Below, piece after piece: positions 36,703 through 46,645 of a stretch of 64,000 bases of DNA. A model generated the notes under the pieces. It was not told the DNA's origin, made no database searches, and was given only the letters and a program-made list of their open reading frames with translations. Origin of the DNA: Enterobacter mori (GTDB taxonomy: Bacteria > Pseudomonadota > Gammaproteobacteria > Enterobacterales > Enterobacteriaceae); the NCBI RefSeq assembly GCF_025244905.1, contig NZ_CP104285.1:992001-1056000 (forward strand). Direction: 5' to 3'. The translations under genes and the position numbers were made by a program. Position 1 is the first letter of the stretch, and each line of letters opens with the position of its first letter.

Positions 36703-37101
36703 ATGCAGACAAAAATCAAAGTACGCGGTTTCCATCTCGACGTTTACCAGCACGTGAACAACGCCCGCTATCTCGAGTTTCTTGAAGAAGCGCGCTGGGA
36801 CGGGCTGGAGAACAGCGAAAGCTTTCAGTGGCTGACTGCGCACAACATCGCGTTCGTGGTCGTCAATATCAACATCAACTACCGCCGTCCGGCCGTACTG
36901 GGGGATGTGCTGACCGTCACCAGTCAGGTTCAGCAGCTAAACGGTAAAAGCGGGGTGTTGAGCCAGGTGGTGACGCTGGATCCTGAAGGGCAGGTGGTGG
37001 CCGATGCGCTGATCACCTTTGTCTGTATTGATCTAAAAACGCAAAAGGCGCTGCCGCTTGAAGGGGAATTGCGGGAAAAGCTGGAGTTGATGGTCGCTTA
37101 G
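36703..37101 (+). CDS. fadM: Long-chain acyl-CoA thioesterase FadM
   Basis: A hot-dog-fold thioesterase (E. coli YbaW) that hydrolyses unusual long-chain acyl-CoAs arising in fatty-acid breakdown. The 132 residues include the family motif YQHVNNARYLEFLEEARW. The FadR-like operator at 36646-36670 supports fatty-acid control. In E. coli it is close to queC; here a toxin-antitoxin cassette lies between. Confidence 0.96.
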   Translation: MQTKIKVRGFHLDVYQHVNNARYLEFLEEARWDGLENSESFQWLTAHNIAFVVVNININYRRPAVLGDVLTVTSQVQQLNGKSGVLSQVVTLDPEGQVVADALITFVCIDLKTQKALPLEGELREKLELMVA

Positions 37102-37105
37102 AAAG

Positions 37106-37127
37106 TTTGTCTTTTATAAAAGACAAA
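37106..37127. promoter_or_regulatory. Perfect 22-base palindrome, candidate operator of the toxin-antitoxin cassette
   Basis: The arms TTTGTCTTTTA and TAAAAGACAAA join without a spacer into a perfect palindrome, four bases after the fadM stop and about 23 bases before the broken toxin gene. It is too AT-rich and lacks a separate T-run, so an operator bound by the HTH antitoxin is more likely than a terminator, though it could serve as a weak one for fadM. Confidence 0.6.
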
Positions 37128-37149
37128 AGGATTTTTCAGGGATAGAATA

Positions 37150-37502
37150 ATGGACAGGGACTACTTTGTTGAACGTTACCGGACCCATGACGGAAAAGTG
37201 CCGTTTGAGGAATGGGTAACAGAATGCATCGAAAGGATCCGGATCTGGTTTTCCGGATCCTTATGCGGATTAACCGTGCGATAAAACGTAATTTTGGCGA
37301 TTACAGGTATCTCAGGGAAGGTGTTTGGGAGATGCGAGTCGACAGTGGCCCCGGCTACAGAATCTATTTTTCAGTAGAGAATCGGCAGGTTTTATTGTTA
37401 CTGATCGGTGGTGACAAAAAGAGCCAAAAAGCAGATATCAAACTGGCAATAGATTACTGGAAAGATCATCAAACAAAAGGACATTCCAATGAGCGTCGCT
37501 AA
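37150..37502 (+). pseudogene. HI1419-type (RelE/HigB-like) toxin, frameshifted
   Basis: The first frame starts at ATG 37150 and gives MDRDYFVERYRTHDGKVPFE, the normal N-terminus of the HI1419-type addiction killer proteins, then runs to a stop at 37282. From about 37230 the family sequence continues in the next frame: DPDLVFRILMRINRA, GVWEMRVDSGPGYRIYF and VLLLLIGGDKKSQKADIKLA, ending at 37502. Restoring one A in the GAAAG near 37232 would join both into about 117 residues, a usual family length. No slippery heptamer is present, so a real frameshift mutation or a sequencing error is more likely than programmed shifting. It overlaps the antitoxin gene by 14 bases. Confidence 0.8.
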
Positions 37503-37818
37503 ACGAAAATATTCGAGCTCTGTTAGCCACCATGATGCTGTTGTGAAAATGCTGCGAGAGAATCCTTCCTACGCTCAGCGTTATCTGCAAACAGCCCTGG
37601 AAGAGATCTATGAAGACCAGGGGATCCCTGCCTATCTCATTGCACTCCGTCAGGTCATCGAAGCGCGAGGCGGTATCGGAGAAATCTCTACCAAAGCAGG
37701 TCTGTCCCGTCAGCAGCTATACCGAACCTTATCAGACAACGGCAACCCAACGCTGACAACGCTGATGAAAGTCACCCGTGCTGCTGGTGTGAAACTGTTC
37801 GACAGCACGGTCAAGTAG
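37489..37818 (+). CDS. HI1420-type addiction module antidote protein (HTH)
   Basis: A 109-residue helix-turn-helix protein of the family found downstream of HI1419-like toxins. The Cro/C1-type HTH is in the C-terminal half (GIGEISTKAGLSRQQLYRTL), followed by NPTLTTLMKVTRAAGVKL. The gene is intact and starts within the end of the frameshifted toxin. It ends two bases before the convergent queC stop. It is likely an autorepressor acting at the palindrome 37106-37127 (inference). Absent at this place in E. coli K-12. Confidence 0.85.
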   Translation: MSVAKRKYSSSVSHHDAVVKMLRENPSYAQRYLQTALEEIYEDQGIPAYLIALRQVIEARGGIGEISTKAGLSRQQLYRTLSDNGNPTLTTLMKVTRAAGVKLFDSTVK

Positions 37819-37820
37819 CC

Positions 37821-38516
37821 CTATTTAAGCCCAGTCTTTTTCTGCATCGCGGCCATCACGCCGACTTTATCGGCAAGATAGTGGTTCAGCCCGTTAGCGC
37901 GCAGATTACAGGCGGCGCACTGACCGCAACCGTCGCCTTTGATGCCGTTGTAGCAGGTAAGGGTTTCGCTGCGAACCAGGTCCAGCTTGCCCCAGTAGTC
38001 CGCCAGCGCCCAGGTTTCGGCTTTATCCAGCCACATCAGCGGGGTTTCAAAGCGCGTCTCTTTTGCCATGCCCAGATTGACGGCGTGATTTAACGCCTTC
38101 ACGAACTCATCACGACAGTCCGGGTAGCCGGAGAAGTCTGTTTCACACACGCCCGTGATCACCGCTTCGGCTTTTACCTGGTAGGCATAAATTGCCGTCA
38201 GGGTGAGGAACAGAATATTGCGGCCCGGCACGAAGGTATTCGGAATGCCGCTGGCATCGGGTTCGTAATCCGGGACGGGAATGCTGTCCCGGGTGAGGCT
38301 ACTCACGGCCAGTTCATTTAACAGCGTAACGTCCAGCACCTTGTGCGCGCGTGCGCCCAGTTTCAAAGCCAGTTCACGGGCCACGTCGATTTCAGCGCGG
38401 TGGCGCTGGCCATAATCGAAAGTGACACAGTGAACTTCATCGTACTGATGAAGAGCCTGAACCAGGCAGGTAGTAGAATCTTGTCCTCCGCTGAACACGA
38501 CGACGGCACGTTTCAT
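37821..38516 (-). CDS. queC: 7-cyano-7-deazaguanine synthase QueC
   Basis: QueC converts 7-carboxy-7-deazaguanine and ammonia to preQ0 in queuosine synthesis. The 231 residues include the PP-loop [10 protein letters not shown] (from residue 9) and the zinc site [18 protein letters not shown]. It is convergent with the antitoxin gene, with only two bases between stops. Confidence 0.97.
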   Translation of the reverse strand: MKRAVVVFSGGQDSTTCLVQALHQYDEVHCVTFDYGQRHRAEIDVARELALKLGARAHKVLDVTLLNELAVSSLTRDSIPVPDYEPDASGIPNTFVPGRNILFLTLTAIYAYQVKAEAVITGVCETDFSGYPDCRDEFVKALNHAVNLGMAKETRFETPLMWLDKAETWALADYWGKLDLVRSETLTCYNGIKGDGCGQCAACNLRANGLNHYLADKVGVMAAMQKKTGLK

Positions 38517-38582
38517 AAATCATCTCGACAGTTACGGTAAAAACATTATGTTACCGCCTGACTTCAGCGCCGACCAGCTTCT

Positions 38583-40283
38583 TCACGATTTGGGGGCTGG
38601 AAGCCAGGCTTCGGTAAAATCAAACCAGCCGCGGGTATTAAGCCGAATACCGTTTACGCCCGGTGGGGCGCTGATTTGATACTGGTAGTTAAATAGCGGT
38701 GTAATCACCGCATTTTCCATAAGTTGACTAAAAATGGCCTTCAGGCCAGCATGCCGCGCCTGTTCGTCGGCCTGGGTCTGAACCGCATCCAGCGTGGCTT
38801 GTAGATGAGCAAACTGTGGCGCACTTAACAGATGCGGCCAAAGAGCATCACAGCGTAGCCACTGCTCAAGCGTGTACTCTGGCGCTTCCCCAATCAGCCT
38901 GTCACCCATCATGATATCCGCCTCTGCCAGTTGCTGGCATCCGTCCCATGTTTTGGCATCGTGAAAAATGACCCTAAGCTCACAGCCTTGTTGTGCAAGG
39001 TACTGTTTCAGCTGGTCTGCCATGGTATGGAGTTCTACCGGCAGATGATAAATCAGCGTCAATGTTTCAGGCAGACGAACGTTCGTTAAATCAGGCCACT
39101 GCGGTATACCCCAGCCGGGCAGGAGTTCTTCCGTTGGCGTGATTAAGCCCTCATTCAACGGCAGCGTGTGCAACAGCGTCGAGAGATGGATGATATTGAT
39201 CAACCGTCGTGCCTGCATTTTGTTCAGTCGTGGGCTGTGCTTCAGCGTGAGATAACAAAACCCCAGGCTGGTACTGCTGCTCACCAGCCGCAGGTTTTCC
39301 AGTTCATCAAGCTCGCCAATGGCGATTTGTACCGGATGACGACAGCTGGTGCCAAGCCCGTAGTCAAACAGCGTCGGCGTGATCCAGTATTCAATCGCTT
39401 TCAGCAGCGGGTGGCTAAGATGGTACTGCTCGTGGCTTTCCAGACGAACCAATTCAGGATCGAACACGCTCAGTTTGAAAGGGCCGCAGCCCGTCATGGG
39501 CTGATTGGGATGGGCGAGGCGACTGCAGTATGTCGCCAGGCGGTGCGCAAGCCAGTGATCCGGCTGATGCAGGGTAAATGTCAGACACTGGGGGTGGGTG
39601 ACGTCAATGCGTAATACGCTCTGGAACAATTTACGCAGGGCAGGCATCGCCAGCAGTGCTGTCAGGCTTTGCTGAAGCTGTGCCGTCTCGATTTTATCGC
39701 CGTTATGCCAGTGCAGGGTGGAACGGATGTAAAAGTGCCACCGTAGGCCGTCCGCCGAGACTTCCCAGTGGTGCGCCAGATCCCCCGTTGGTTCGCTGCT
39801 GCTGCCGTGAAAGCGCGTCAACCCGGAGAAAACGTGCCCGGCCAGATGCTGCTCCGCCCGGCCGGGTAGAAAACCGGGATGAAGGGGATCCAGCGAGCGG
39901 TAGTAAGGGATACGCAGCGTCGGCGTATCGTTTTGCCAGTGGCCACCCAGAAATGGATGCAGCAGCGCACGTAAATCCTCAGGCGCAAGCTGTGCCAGTT
40001 CGAGAGCGTTATGCTGCTGCCCGCTTTTCAGCGCCTCTTCCATCATCGCATTGCGCAGCGATTCCGGGGTGACGTGAAACGTCAGCTCACCGCGCTTTCC
40101 GCGGCCAGACTGCGCGCGCCAGCTGAGCCACCCCGCCTCCTGAGCCTGACGCAGCAAAGTACGCACGTGACGTTCACTGCAGAAGCAGCGGCTGGCAAGT
40201 TCGGTGACGGTCACCTGCTGTGGAGCCCCCTCGGAAGGTTGCCACAGCCGCTGATACTGATTAAGACGATTGAGCTGGCGCAT
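38583..40283 (-). CDS. ybaE: SgrR-family regulator / solute-binding-like protein YbaE
   Basis: A 566-residue protein with an N-terminal winged helix-turn-helix (VTELASRCFCSERHVRTLLR, about 20-70) and a C-terminal domain like periplasmic peptide-binding proteins (SBP_bac_5), the SgrR layout. There is no signal peptide, so it is cytosolic. The ligand and targets of YbaE are unknown. It is divergent from cof. Confidence 0.9.
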   Translation of the reverse strand: MRQLNRLNQYQRLWQPSEGAPQQVTVTELASRCFCSERHVRTLLRQAQEAGWLSWRAQSGRGKRGELTFHVTPESLRNAMMEEALKSGQQHNALELAQLAPEDLRALLHPFLGGHWQNDTPTLRIPYYRSLDPLHPGFLPGRAEQHLAGHVFSGLTRFHGSSSEPTGDLAHHWEVSADGLRWHFYIRSTLHWHNGDKIETAQLQQSLTALLAMPALRKLFQSVLRIDVTHPQCLTFTLHQPDHWLAHRLATYCSRLAHPNQPMTGCGPFKLSVFDPELVRLESHEQYHLSHPLLKAIEYWITPTLFDYGLGTSCRHPVQIAIGELDELENLRLVSSSTSLGFCYLTLKHSPRLNKMQARRLINIIHLSTLLHTLPLNEGLITPTEELLPGWGIPQWPDLTNVRLPETLTLIYHLPVELHTMADQLKQYLAQQGCELRVIFHDAKTWDGCQQLAEADIMMGDRLIGEAPEYTLEQWLRCDALWPHLLSAPQFAHLQATLDAVQTQADEQARHAGLKAIFSQLMENAVITPLFNYQYQISAPPGVNGIRLNTRGWFDFTEAWLPAPKS

Positions 40284-40384
40284 AATAAACCCGGAACAAT
40301 AATTATCATCTATTCACTATTACTTCCGTATATCTCACACGATACTGATGCACAAGTTAATCGCATCACATTTCAGGAGTAATC

Positions 40385-41203
40385 ATGGCTCGGCTCGCTG
40401 CATTTGATATGGACGGCACGCTGTTAATGCCGGATCACCGTCTGGGGGAGAAAACCCTGAGTACCCTGAAGCGCCTGCGCGAGCATGATGTCACCCTGAC
40501 GTTTGCCACCGGTCGTCATGTGCTGGAAATGCGCCATTTGCTGGGCGCGTTTTCCCTCGACGCCTTTCTGATCACCGGCAACGGGACGCGAATTCACTCC
40601 GTAGAAGGTGATGTACTGCACCGACGGGATCTCAACCCGGAAGTGGCGGATATCGTGCTACACAGTACCTGGGACACGCAGGCCAGCATCCACGTCTTTA
40701 ACGATGGGGGCTGGTTTACCGGCAGCGAAATCCCGGAATTACTGCACGCGCATGTTTACAGCGGCTTTAAATATCAGCTTATCGATCTGCGACGGATCCC
40801 CGCTCATACAGTCACCAAGATCTGCTTCTGCGGCGATCATGACGATCTCTGTCGCTTACGGATCCAGCTGAATGAGGCGCTGGGCGACCGGGCGCACCTG
40901 ACCTTCTCGGCAGTGGATTGTCTGGAAGTGCTGCCTGTGGGCTGTAACAAAGGTTCAGCCCTGGCAGTGCTGAGCGATCACCTGGGCTTAACGTTGCAGG
41001 ATTGTATGGCGTTTGGCGATGCCATGAACGACCGCGAGATGCTGGGCAGCGTCGGTCGCGGTCTGATCATGGGGAATGCGATGCCGCAGCTTATGGCAGA
41101 ACTCCCTCATTTACCGGTTATTGGTCACTGCCGCAACGAAGCGGTGTCCCATTTTTTGACGCATTGGCTGGACAAAAGCAACCTCCCATATTCCCCCGAA
41201 TAG
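40385..41203 (+). CDS. cof: HMP-PP phosphatase Cof (HAD family)
   Basis: Cof is a HAD-superfamily type IIB phosphatase shown in E. coli to act on the thiamine precursor HMP-diphosphate and other sugar phosphates. The 272 residues open with [10 protein letters not shown] (catalytic Asp8 and Asp10) and end with the motif IV region [12 protein letters not shown]. The start follows AGGAGTAATC. Confidence 0.96.
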   Translation: MARLAAFDMDGTLLMPDHRLGEKTLSTLKRLREHDVTLTFATGRHVLEMRHLLGAFSLDAFLITGNGTRIHSVEGDVLHRRDLNPEVADIVLHSTWDTQASIHVFNDGGWFTGSEIPELLHAHVYSGFKYQLIDLRRIPAHTVTKICFCGDHDDLCRLRIQLNEALGDRAHLTFSAVDCLEVLPVGCNKGSALAVLSDHLGLTLQDCMAFGDAMNDREMLGSVGRGLIMGNAMPQLMAELPHLPVIGHCRNEAVSHFLTHWLDKSNLPYSPE

Positions 41204-41218
41204 TGAGACCCTTCCAGC

Positions 41219-41248
41219 AAGCCAGACTTTGGTCTGGCTTTTTTTATT
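41219..41248. terminator. Terminator between cof and cdsH
   Basis: AAGCCAGAC and GTCTGGCTT flank a short loop with a run of T on the plus strand. The last T of the run overlaps the cdsH stop codon, so it mainly serves cof. Confidence 0.85.
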
Positions 41249-42290
41249 TCAGCAGCTGCGTAATCTGCGCTTTCCACGGGGCGATATCGCCGATGTTGGC
41301 CTGCACCCACTCCGCGTTGTAATAGGTCTCAAGGTAACGCTCGCCGCTGTCGCAGAGCAACGTGACGATGGAGCCGGTGCGGTTCTCTTCGCGCATACGG
41401 GCAGCAAGCTGCAGTGCGCCCCACATGTTAGTGCCCGTCGATGCGCCCACTTTGCGCCCCAGCTGCGTCTCCAGCCAGTGCGCCGTTGCCACGCTTGCGG
41501 CATCCGGCACGCGCATCATCTCGTCCACGACGTCGGGGATGAAAGAGGGCTCCACGCGCGGGCGACCAATCCCTTCAATTTTACTGCCCACCGGGCTGCG
41601 TAGACCGGCATCGCGGTTTTGCCAGTAGTCAAGGAACACGGAGTTCTGCGGGTCAACCACCATTAGCTGGGTATCGTAGCCCTGACAGCGGATGTAGCGC
41701 CCGATAGTGGCAGACGTGCCGCCCGTACCGGCGCTCATCACAATGTACGACGGAACAGGATGCGGCTCGTGGGTCATCTGGCGGAAAATACTGTCGGCGA
41801 TGTTGTTATTGCCGCGCCAGTCGGTGGCTCGCTCGGCGAAGGTGAACTGGTCCATATAGTGGCCGTTCAGCTCGCGCGCGCGCATTTCAGAGGCGGCGTA
41901 GATTTCGCAGGCGCTTTCCACAAAGTGGCAGCGTCCGCCGTAAAATTCGATCTGTTCGATTTTGCGTTTTGCGGTGCAGGACGGCATCACCGCGATAAAC
42001 GGCAGGCCCAGCAGGCGGGCGAAATAGGCTTCGGACACCGCTGTGGAACCGGACGAGGATTCAATAATCGTCGTGCCTTCTTTAATCCAGCCGTTACATA
42101 AACCGTATAAGAACAGGGAACGTGCCAGGCGATGCTTCAGGCTACCGGTAGGATGAGTGCTTTCGTCTTTCAGATAGAGCTGAATGCCGTCAAATCCCGG
42201 CAGGGAAAGGCGAATCAGGTGCGTATCCGCCGAGCGCTGATAGTCGGCATTGATTTCGCTGATCGCATGTTTAACCCAGGTGCTATTCAT
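41244..42290 (-). CDS. cdsH: PLP-dependent L-cysteine desulfhydrase (CdsH type)
   Basis: A 348-residue fold-type II PLP enzyme related to cysteine synthases. The cofactor lysine is Lys52 in [24 protein letters not shown] binds the PLP/substrate, and [14 protein letters not shown] is the phosphate-binding loop. Its place beside a DecR/YbaO regulator matches Salmonella cdsH, a cysteine-induced desulfhydrase producing sulfide, pyruvate and ammonia. This gene is absent between cof and decR in E. coli K-12. The activity is inferred from synteny and family; a cysteine synthase-like role remains possible. Confidence 0.82.
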   Translation of the reverse strand: MNSTWVKHAISEINADYQRSADTHLIRLSLPGFDGIQLYLKDESTHPTGSLKHRLARSLFLYGLCNGWIKEGTTIIESSSGSTAVSEAYFARLLGLPFIAVMPSCTAKRKIEQIEFYGGRCHFVESACEIYAASEMRARELNGHYMDQFTFAERATDWRGNNNIADSIFRQMTHEPHPVPSYIVMSAGTGGTSATIGRYIRCQGYDTQLMVVDPQNSVFLDYWQNRDAGLRSPVGSKIEGIGRPRVEPSFIPDVVDEMMRVPDAASVATAHWLETQLGRKVGASTGTNMWGALQLAARMREENRTGSIVTLLCDSGERYLETYYNAEWVQANIGDIAPWKAQITQLLK

Positions 42291-42337
42291 CGTAGTTATC
42301 CGTTTGTCATTTTGTGCCTAGCATAGCGAAAAGCACA

Positions 42338-42360
42338 GAAAAAATTGTTGCTATCTGGCC
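42338..42360. promoter_or_regulatory. Candidate DecR (CyuR/YbaO) operator between cdsH and decR
   Basis: GAAAAAATTGTTGC followed by TATCTGGCC resembles, as I recall it, the reported recognition motif of the E. coli cysteine-responsive regulator (GAAWAAATTGTNGNNATTT). It sits in the 115-base divergent spacer, 48 bases from the cdsH start. Confidence 0.5.
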
Positions 42361-42405
42361 TTTAAAATAGAATGTAAGGAGAAAAATTTTCTCTGCGAGG
42401 TGGGT

Positions 42406-42864
42406 ATGCTAGATAAAATTGACCGCAAGCTGCTTTCATTGTTGCAAACAGACTGCACCCTCTCTTTGCAGGCGTTAGCAGATGCCGTTAATCTGACCAC
42501 CACACCGTGCTGGAAACGCCTCAAGAAGCTGGAAGATGACGGCGTGCTGCTGGGCCGTGTGGCGTTATTAGATCCCGAAAAACTGGGGCTTGGCCTGACG
42601 GCCTTTGTCCTGATAAAAACGCAGCACCACAGCAGCGAGTGGTATTGCCGCTTCGTCACACAGGTGTCTGAGATGCCCGAGGTGCTCGGTTTCTGGCGTA
42701 TGGCCGGAGAGTACGATTACCTGATGCGCGTCCAGGTGGCCGACATGAAGCGTTATGATGATTTCTACAAGCGGCTGGTCAACAGCGTACCGGGCTTGTC
42801 GGACGTCACCTCAAGCTTCGCGATGGAACAGATAAAATACACCACAGCATTACCCATTGAATAA
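42406..42864 (+). CDS. decR: Lrp/AsnC-family cysteine-responsive regulator DecR (YbaO)
   Basis: A 152-residue regulator with an N-terminal HTH ([20 protein letters not shown]) and a C-terminal RAM ligand domain. E. coli DecR activates cysteine detoxification genes in response to cysteine. Here it is divergent from cdsH, the expected target. ATG at 42406 follows GCGAGG; a GTG two codons earlier is less likely. mdlA begins 30 bases later. Confidence 0.94.
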   Translation: MLDKIDRKLLSLLQTDCTLSLQALADAVNLTTTPCWKRLKKLEDDGVLLGRVALLDPEKLGLGLTAFVLIKTQHHSSEWYCRFVTQVSEMPEVLGFWRMAGEYDYLMRVQVADMKRYDDFYKRLVNSVPGLSDVTSSFAMEQIKYTTALPIE

Positions 42865-42894
42865 CTTCGAAAAATACCTTCAGGAACAAACCGC

Positions 42895-44649
42895 GTGCGA
42901 TTATTTGCCCAATTAAGCTGGTACTTTCGTCGGGAGTGGCAACGCTACCTCGGTGCGGTATGCCTGCTTATTATCATTGCCATACTGCAGCTGATCCCGC
43001 CGAAAGTGGTGGGATACGTCGTGGATGGCGTCACTGAACAGCATTACACCACCGCACGGGTGTTGATGTGGGTTGGCACGCTGGTGCTGACCGCGGTGAT
43101 TGTTTACCTGCTGCGCTATGTCTGGCGCGTGCTCTTATTCGGTGCGTCCTATCAGTTGGCCGTTGAACTGCGTGAAGATTTTTACCGCCAGCTGAGCCGC
43201 CAGCATCCTGAATTTTATCTGCGCCACCGGACCGGTGACCTCATTGCCCGCGCCACTAACGACGTGGACCGCGTGGTCTTTGCCGCCGGGGAAGGGGTGC
43301 TGACGCTGGTGGATTCACTGGTAATGGGCTGCGCGGTGTTGATTGTGATGTCGACCCAGATTAGCTGGCAACTGACCCTGCTGGCGCTGCTGCCAATGCC
43401 GCTGATGGCGCTGGCGATCAACCGCTACGGTGAAAAACTCCACGAGCGTTTCAAGCTGGCGCAGGCGGCGTTTTCATCGCTCAACGATCGCACCCAGGAG
43501 AGTATGACCAGCATCCGCATGATCAAAGCCTTTGGTCTGGAGGATCGGCAGTCCGCGCTGTTTGCGGCTGATGCGGCGGATACCGGGGCAAAAAACATGC
43601 GCGTGGCGCGTATTGACGCCCGGTTTGACCCGACGATCTATATCGCCATCGGCATGGCGAATATGCTGGCGATTGGCGGCGGAAGCTGGATGGTGGTGCA
43701 GGGTTCCATGACCCTCGGTCAGTTGACCAGCTTTGCCATGTACCTTGGTCTGATGATCTGGCCGATGCTGGCGCTGGCATGGATGTTTAACATCGTTGAG
43801 CGCGGCAGCGCCGCGTACAGCCGTATTCGCGCGATGCTGGCGGAAGCGCCGGTGGTGAATGACGGTAGCGAGTCCGTACCCGAAGGCCGTGGGACGGTGA
43901 AAGCCGATATTCAGTCGTTTAGCTATCCGCAGACGACGCATCCAGTGCTCGAAAACGTGAACTTCACGCTGCAGCCCGGACAGATGCTGGGAATTTGCGG
44001 CCCAACGGGAGCCGGAAAAAGTACCGTTCTCTCTCTGCTGCAGCGCCACTTCGATGTGACGCAGGGCGACATTCGTTTTCATGATATTCCCTTGTCGAAC
44101 CTGCTGCTGGACGGCTGGCGTAGCCGCCTGGCGGTGGTGAGCCAGACGCCGTTTTTATTCTCCGATACCATCGCGAACAATATCGCCCTCGGTCATCCTT
44201 CGGCAACACAGGACGAGATTGAACATGTGGCGCGCTTAGCCAGCGTCCATGACGATATTGTGCGTCTGCCGCAGGGCTATGAAACCGAGGTCGGTGAGCG
44301 CGGCGTGATGCTCTCCGGCGGGCAAAAGCAGCGTATTTCGATCGCGCGTGCGCTGCTGCTGAATGCTGAAATCCTGATCCTGGACGATGCGCTTTCCGCC
44401 GTTGATGGGCGCACTGAACATCAGATCCTGCACAATCTTCGTCAGTGGGGAGAAGGACGCACGGTGATCATCAGTGCCCACCGCCTGTCGGCGCTGACGG
44501 AAGCCAGTGAAATTCTGGTGTTGCAGCACGGGCATATTGCCCAGCGCGGACAGCACGAGCAGCTGGCGGAACAGCCGGGTTGGTATCGCGATATGTATCG
44601 TTATCAGCAGCTGGAAGCGGCGCTGGATGAGGAGGCGACTCATGCGTAA
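42895..44649 (+). CDS. mdlA: Multidrug-like ABC exporter subunit MdlA (SmdA)
   Basis: A 584-residue half-transporter with six predicted helices (about 15-300) and a nucleotide-binding domain with Walker [10 protein letters not shown], signature [16 protein letters not shown] and Walker [11 protein letters not shown]. It pairs with MdlB as a heterodimer; the E. coli substrate is uncertain. The start is GTG. The C-terminus is a few residues shorter than in E. coli. The stop overlaps mdlB by 8 bases. Confidence 0.95.
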   Translation: MRLFAQLSWYFRREWQRYLGAVCLLIIIAILQLIPPKVVGYVVDGVTEQHYTTARVLMWVGTLVLTAVIVYLLRYVWRVLLFGASYQLAVELREDFYRQLSRQHPEFYLRHRTGDLIARATNDVDRVVFAAGEGVLTLVDSLVMGCAVLIVMSTQISWQLTLLALLPMPLMALAINRYGEKLHERFKLAQAAFSSLNDRTQESMTSIRMIKAFGLEDRQSALFAADAADTGAKNMRVARIDARFDPTIYIAIGMANMLAIGGGSWMVVQGSMTLGQLTSFAMYLGLMIWPMLALAWMFNIVERGSAAYSRIRAMLAEAPVVNDGSESVPEGRGTVKADIQSFSYPQTTHPVLENVNFTLQPGQMLGICGPTGAGKSTVLSLLQRHFDVTQGDIRFHDIPLSNLLLDGWRSRLAVVSQTPFLFSDTIANNIALGHPSATQDEIEHVARLASVHDDIVRLPQGYETEVGERGVMLSGGQKQRISIARALLLNAEILILDDALSAVDGRTEHQILHNLRQWGEGRTVIISAHRLSALTEASEILVLQHGHIAQRGQHEQLAEQPGWYRDMYRYQQLEAALDEEATHA

Positions 44650-46423
44650 GCTCGGAACAATGTGGCCGACGCTCAAACGCCTTCTGGCCTACGGTTCGCC
44701 ATGGCGTAAACCGCTTTTGGTTGCCGTGCTTCTGCTGTGGATTGCGGCGATTGCCGAAGTCAGCGGCCCGCTGCTTATCAGCTATTTCATCGACAATATG
44801 GTGGCGAAAAGTTATCTGCCGTGGGGGCTAGTCGCAGGTTTAGGCGTGGCCTACGTTGGGCTACAGTTAACGGCGGCAGGGCTGCACTATGCCCAGTCTC
44901 TGCTCTTTAATCGTGCAGCCGTGGGCGTGGTACAGCAACTGCGTACGGATGTCATGGATGCCGCGCTGCGCCAGCCGCTGAGCGAGTTTGACACCCAGCC
45001 GGTCGGGCAAGTGATTTCACGGGTGACCAACGATACTGAAGTGATCCGCGATCTCTACGTCACAGTAGTGGCAACCGTGTTGCGCAGCGCCGCGCTGATC
45101 GGTGCGATGCTGGTCGCCATGTTCAGCCTCGACTGGCGTATGGCGCTGGTGGCGATCACTATCTTCCCGGCGGTGCTGATCGTGATGGTGATCTACCAGC
45201 GCTACAGCACGCCGATTGTTCGTCGGGTGCGCGCTTATCTGGCCGATATCAACGATGGCTTCAACGAAGTGATCAACGGCATGAGCGTCATCCAGCAGTT
45301 CCGCCAGCAGGCGCGTTTTGGCGAGAGAATGGGCGAAGCCAGCCGTTCGCACTATATGGCGCGTATGCAAACATTACGTCTGGACGGCTTCCTGCTGCGT
45401 CCATTGCTTAGCCTGTTCTCGGCGCTGGTCCTCTGTGGCCTGCTGATGCTGTTTGGGCTGACAACGCGTGGAACCATTGAGGTTGGGGTGCTATACGCCT
45501 TCATCAGCTATCTGGGACGCCTTAACGAACCCCTGATTGAGCTCACTACCCAGCAATCGATGCTGCAACAGGCGGTGGTCGCCGGTGAACGCGTGTTCGA
45601 GCTGATGGACAGACCGCGTCAGACCTATGGCGATGATGAGCGTCCTCTGCAAAGCGGTTCGATTGCCTTTGATAAGGTCTCGTTTGCCTACCGCGATGAC
45701 CAGCTTGTCTTACAGGACATCAACCTTGAGGTACCGTCGCGCGGCTTCGTGGCGCTGGTGGGGCATACCGGCAGCGGCAAGAGTACGCTCGCCAGTCTGT
45801 TAATGGGCTACTATCCGTTAACGCAAGGTGAGATCCGCCTCGATGGACGCCCGCTTGCCTCACTTAGCCACAATGTGCTGCGTAAGGGCGTCGCCATGGT
45901 GCAACAGGACCCGGTCGTACTGGCCGATACCTTCTACGCTAACGTCACGCTGGGTCGGCCTTTTACCGAGGAACAGGTCTGGAAGGTGCTGGAGAAAGTG
46001 CAGCTGGCCGATCTGGCGCGTGGGTTCAGTGAGGGTATCAATACTAAACTAGGCGAGCAGGGGAATAACCTCTCCGTAGGGCAGAAACAGCTGCTGGCGC
46101 TGGCGCGCGTGCTGATTGAAACGCCGCAGGTGCTGATTCTCGATGAGGCAACGGCCAGCATTGACTCCGGTACCGAGCAGGCCATCCAGCAGGCGCTGGC
46201 CGCTGTTCGGGATCACACCACGCTGGTGGTCATCGCGCATCGCCTTTCAACCATTGTCGATGCCGATACCATCCTGGTGCTGCATCGTGGACAGGCCGTT
46301 GAACGAGGTACGCACAGACAACTGCTGGAAGAGAAAGGACGCTACTGGCAGATGTACCAGCTGCAGCTGGCGGGGGAAGAGCTGGCTGCCAGCGCGCGCG
46401 AAGAAGAGTCGCTGAGCGCCTGA
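44642..46423 (+). CDS. mdlB: Multidrug-like ABC exporter subunit MdlB (SmdB)
   Basis: A 593-residue half-transporter, the E. coli length, with six helices and a nucleotide-binding domain: Walker [10 protein letters not shown], signature [16 protein letters not shown] (SVGQ, a variant of LSGGQ that is also found in E. coli), and Walker [11 protein letters not shown]. Its start lies inside the end of mdlA, so translation is coupled. An upstream in-frame ATG within mdlA is rejected. Confidence 0.95.
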   Translation: MRKLGTMWPTLKRLLAYGSPWRKPLLVAVLLLWIAAIAEVSGPLLISYFIDNMVAKSYLPWGLVAGLGVAYVGLQLTAAGLHYAQSLLFNRAAVGVVQQLRTDVMDAALRQPLSEFDTQPVGQVISRVTNDTEVIRDLYVTVVATVLRSAALIGAMLVAMFSLDWRMALVAITIFPAVLIVMVIYQRYSTPIVRRVRAYLADINDGFNEVINGMSVIQQFRQQARFGERMGEASRSHYMARMQTLRLDGFLLRPLLSLFSALVLCGLLMLFGLTTRGTIEVGVLYAFISYLGRLNEPLIELTTQQSMLQQAVVAGERVFELMDRPRQTYGDDERPLQSGSIAFDKVSFAYRDDQLVLQDINLEVPSRGFVALVGHTGSGKSTLASLLMGYYPLTQGEIRLDGRPLASLSHNVLRKGVAMVQQDPVVLADTFYANVTLGRPFTEEQVWKVLEKVQLADLARGFSEGINTKLGEQGNNLSVGQKQLLALARVLIETPQVLILDEATASIDSGTEQAIQQALAAVRDHTTLVVIAHRLSTIVDADTILVLHRGQAVERGTHRQLLEEKGRYWQMYQLQLAGEELAASAREEESLSA

Positions 46424-46486
46424 TGCACCAAAAACAGGCAAGCTGCTAACAGTCATTCCTGTTGGTGCAAAACTGAAACGCACTGT

Positions 46487-46501
46487 GCACTGCCATGGTG
46501 C
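46487..46501 (+). promoter_or_regulatory. NtrC-type site upstream of glnK
   Basis: GCACTGCCATGGTGC closely fits the NtrC consensus (GCACCNNNNTGGTGC) about 75 bases before the sigma-54 -24 element. Partial copies (GCACCAAAAACAGG and TTGGTGC) lie at about 46425 and 46463, suggesting more than one site. Confidence 0.65.
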
Positions 46502-46575
46502 GTTTTTTTTCTCCCGTTCGGTATTGAACCCCATTCCTGGCTCATCGCCACCCGTTTTCTCGCTGTTTTCAATTC

Positions 46576-46591
46576 TGGCACACCCCTTGCA
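46576..46591 (+). promoter_or_regulatory. Sigma-54 promoter of glnK-amtB
   Basis: TGGCAC at 46576-46581 and TTGCA at 46587-46591, spaced by five bases, match the -24/-12 consensus exactly. With NtrC sites upstream, this makes glnK-amtB nitrogen-starvation induced, as in E. coli. Confidence 0.9.
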
Positions 46592-46645
46592 ATGTCCCTT
46601 ACGTGTTAGCTGCGGCCATTACCGAATTCTGACTGGAGGGGATTT

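Noticed and set aside
37225-37240. Programmed -1 ribosomal frameshift in the toxin gene
   Set aside because: No A AAA AAG-type heptamer or clear downstream stimulatory hairpin; GAA AGG does not re-pair well in the -1 frame.
37212-37502. Reading the toxin as an intact 96-residue gene starting at ATG 37212
   Set aside because: The conserved N-terminus of the family is encoded upstream in another frame, and the only purine-rich sequence is three bases from this ATG, too close to serve as a ribosome site.
41244-42290. Annotating the PLP enzyme as cysteine synthase (cysK or cysM)
   Set aside because: It is longer and diverged from CysK/CysM, and its neighbourhood with a cysteine-responsive Lrp-type regulator fits a desulfhydrase.
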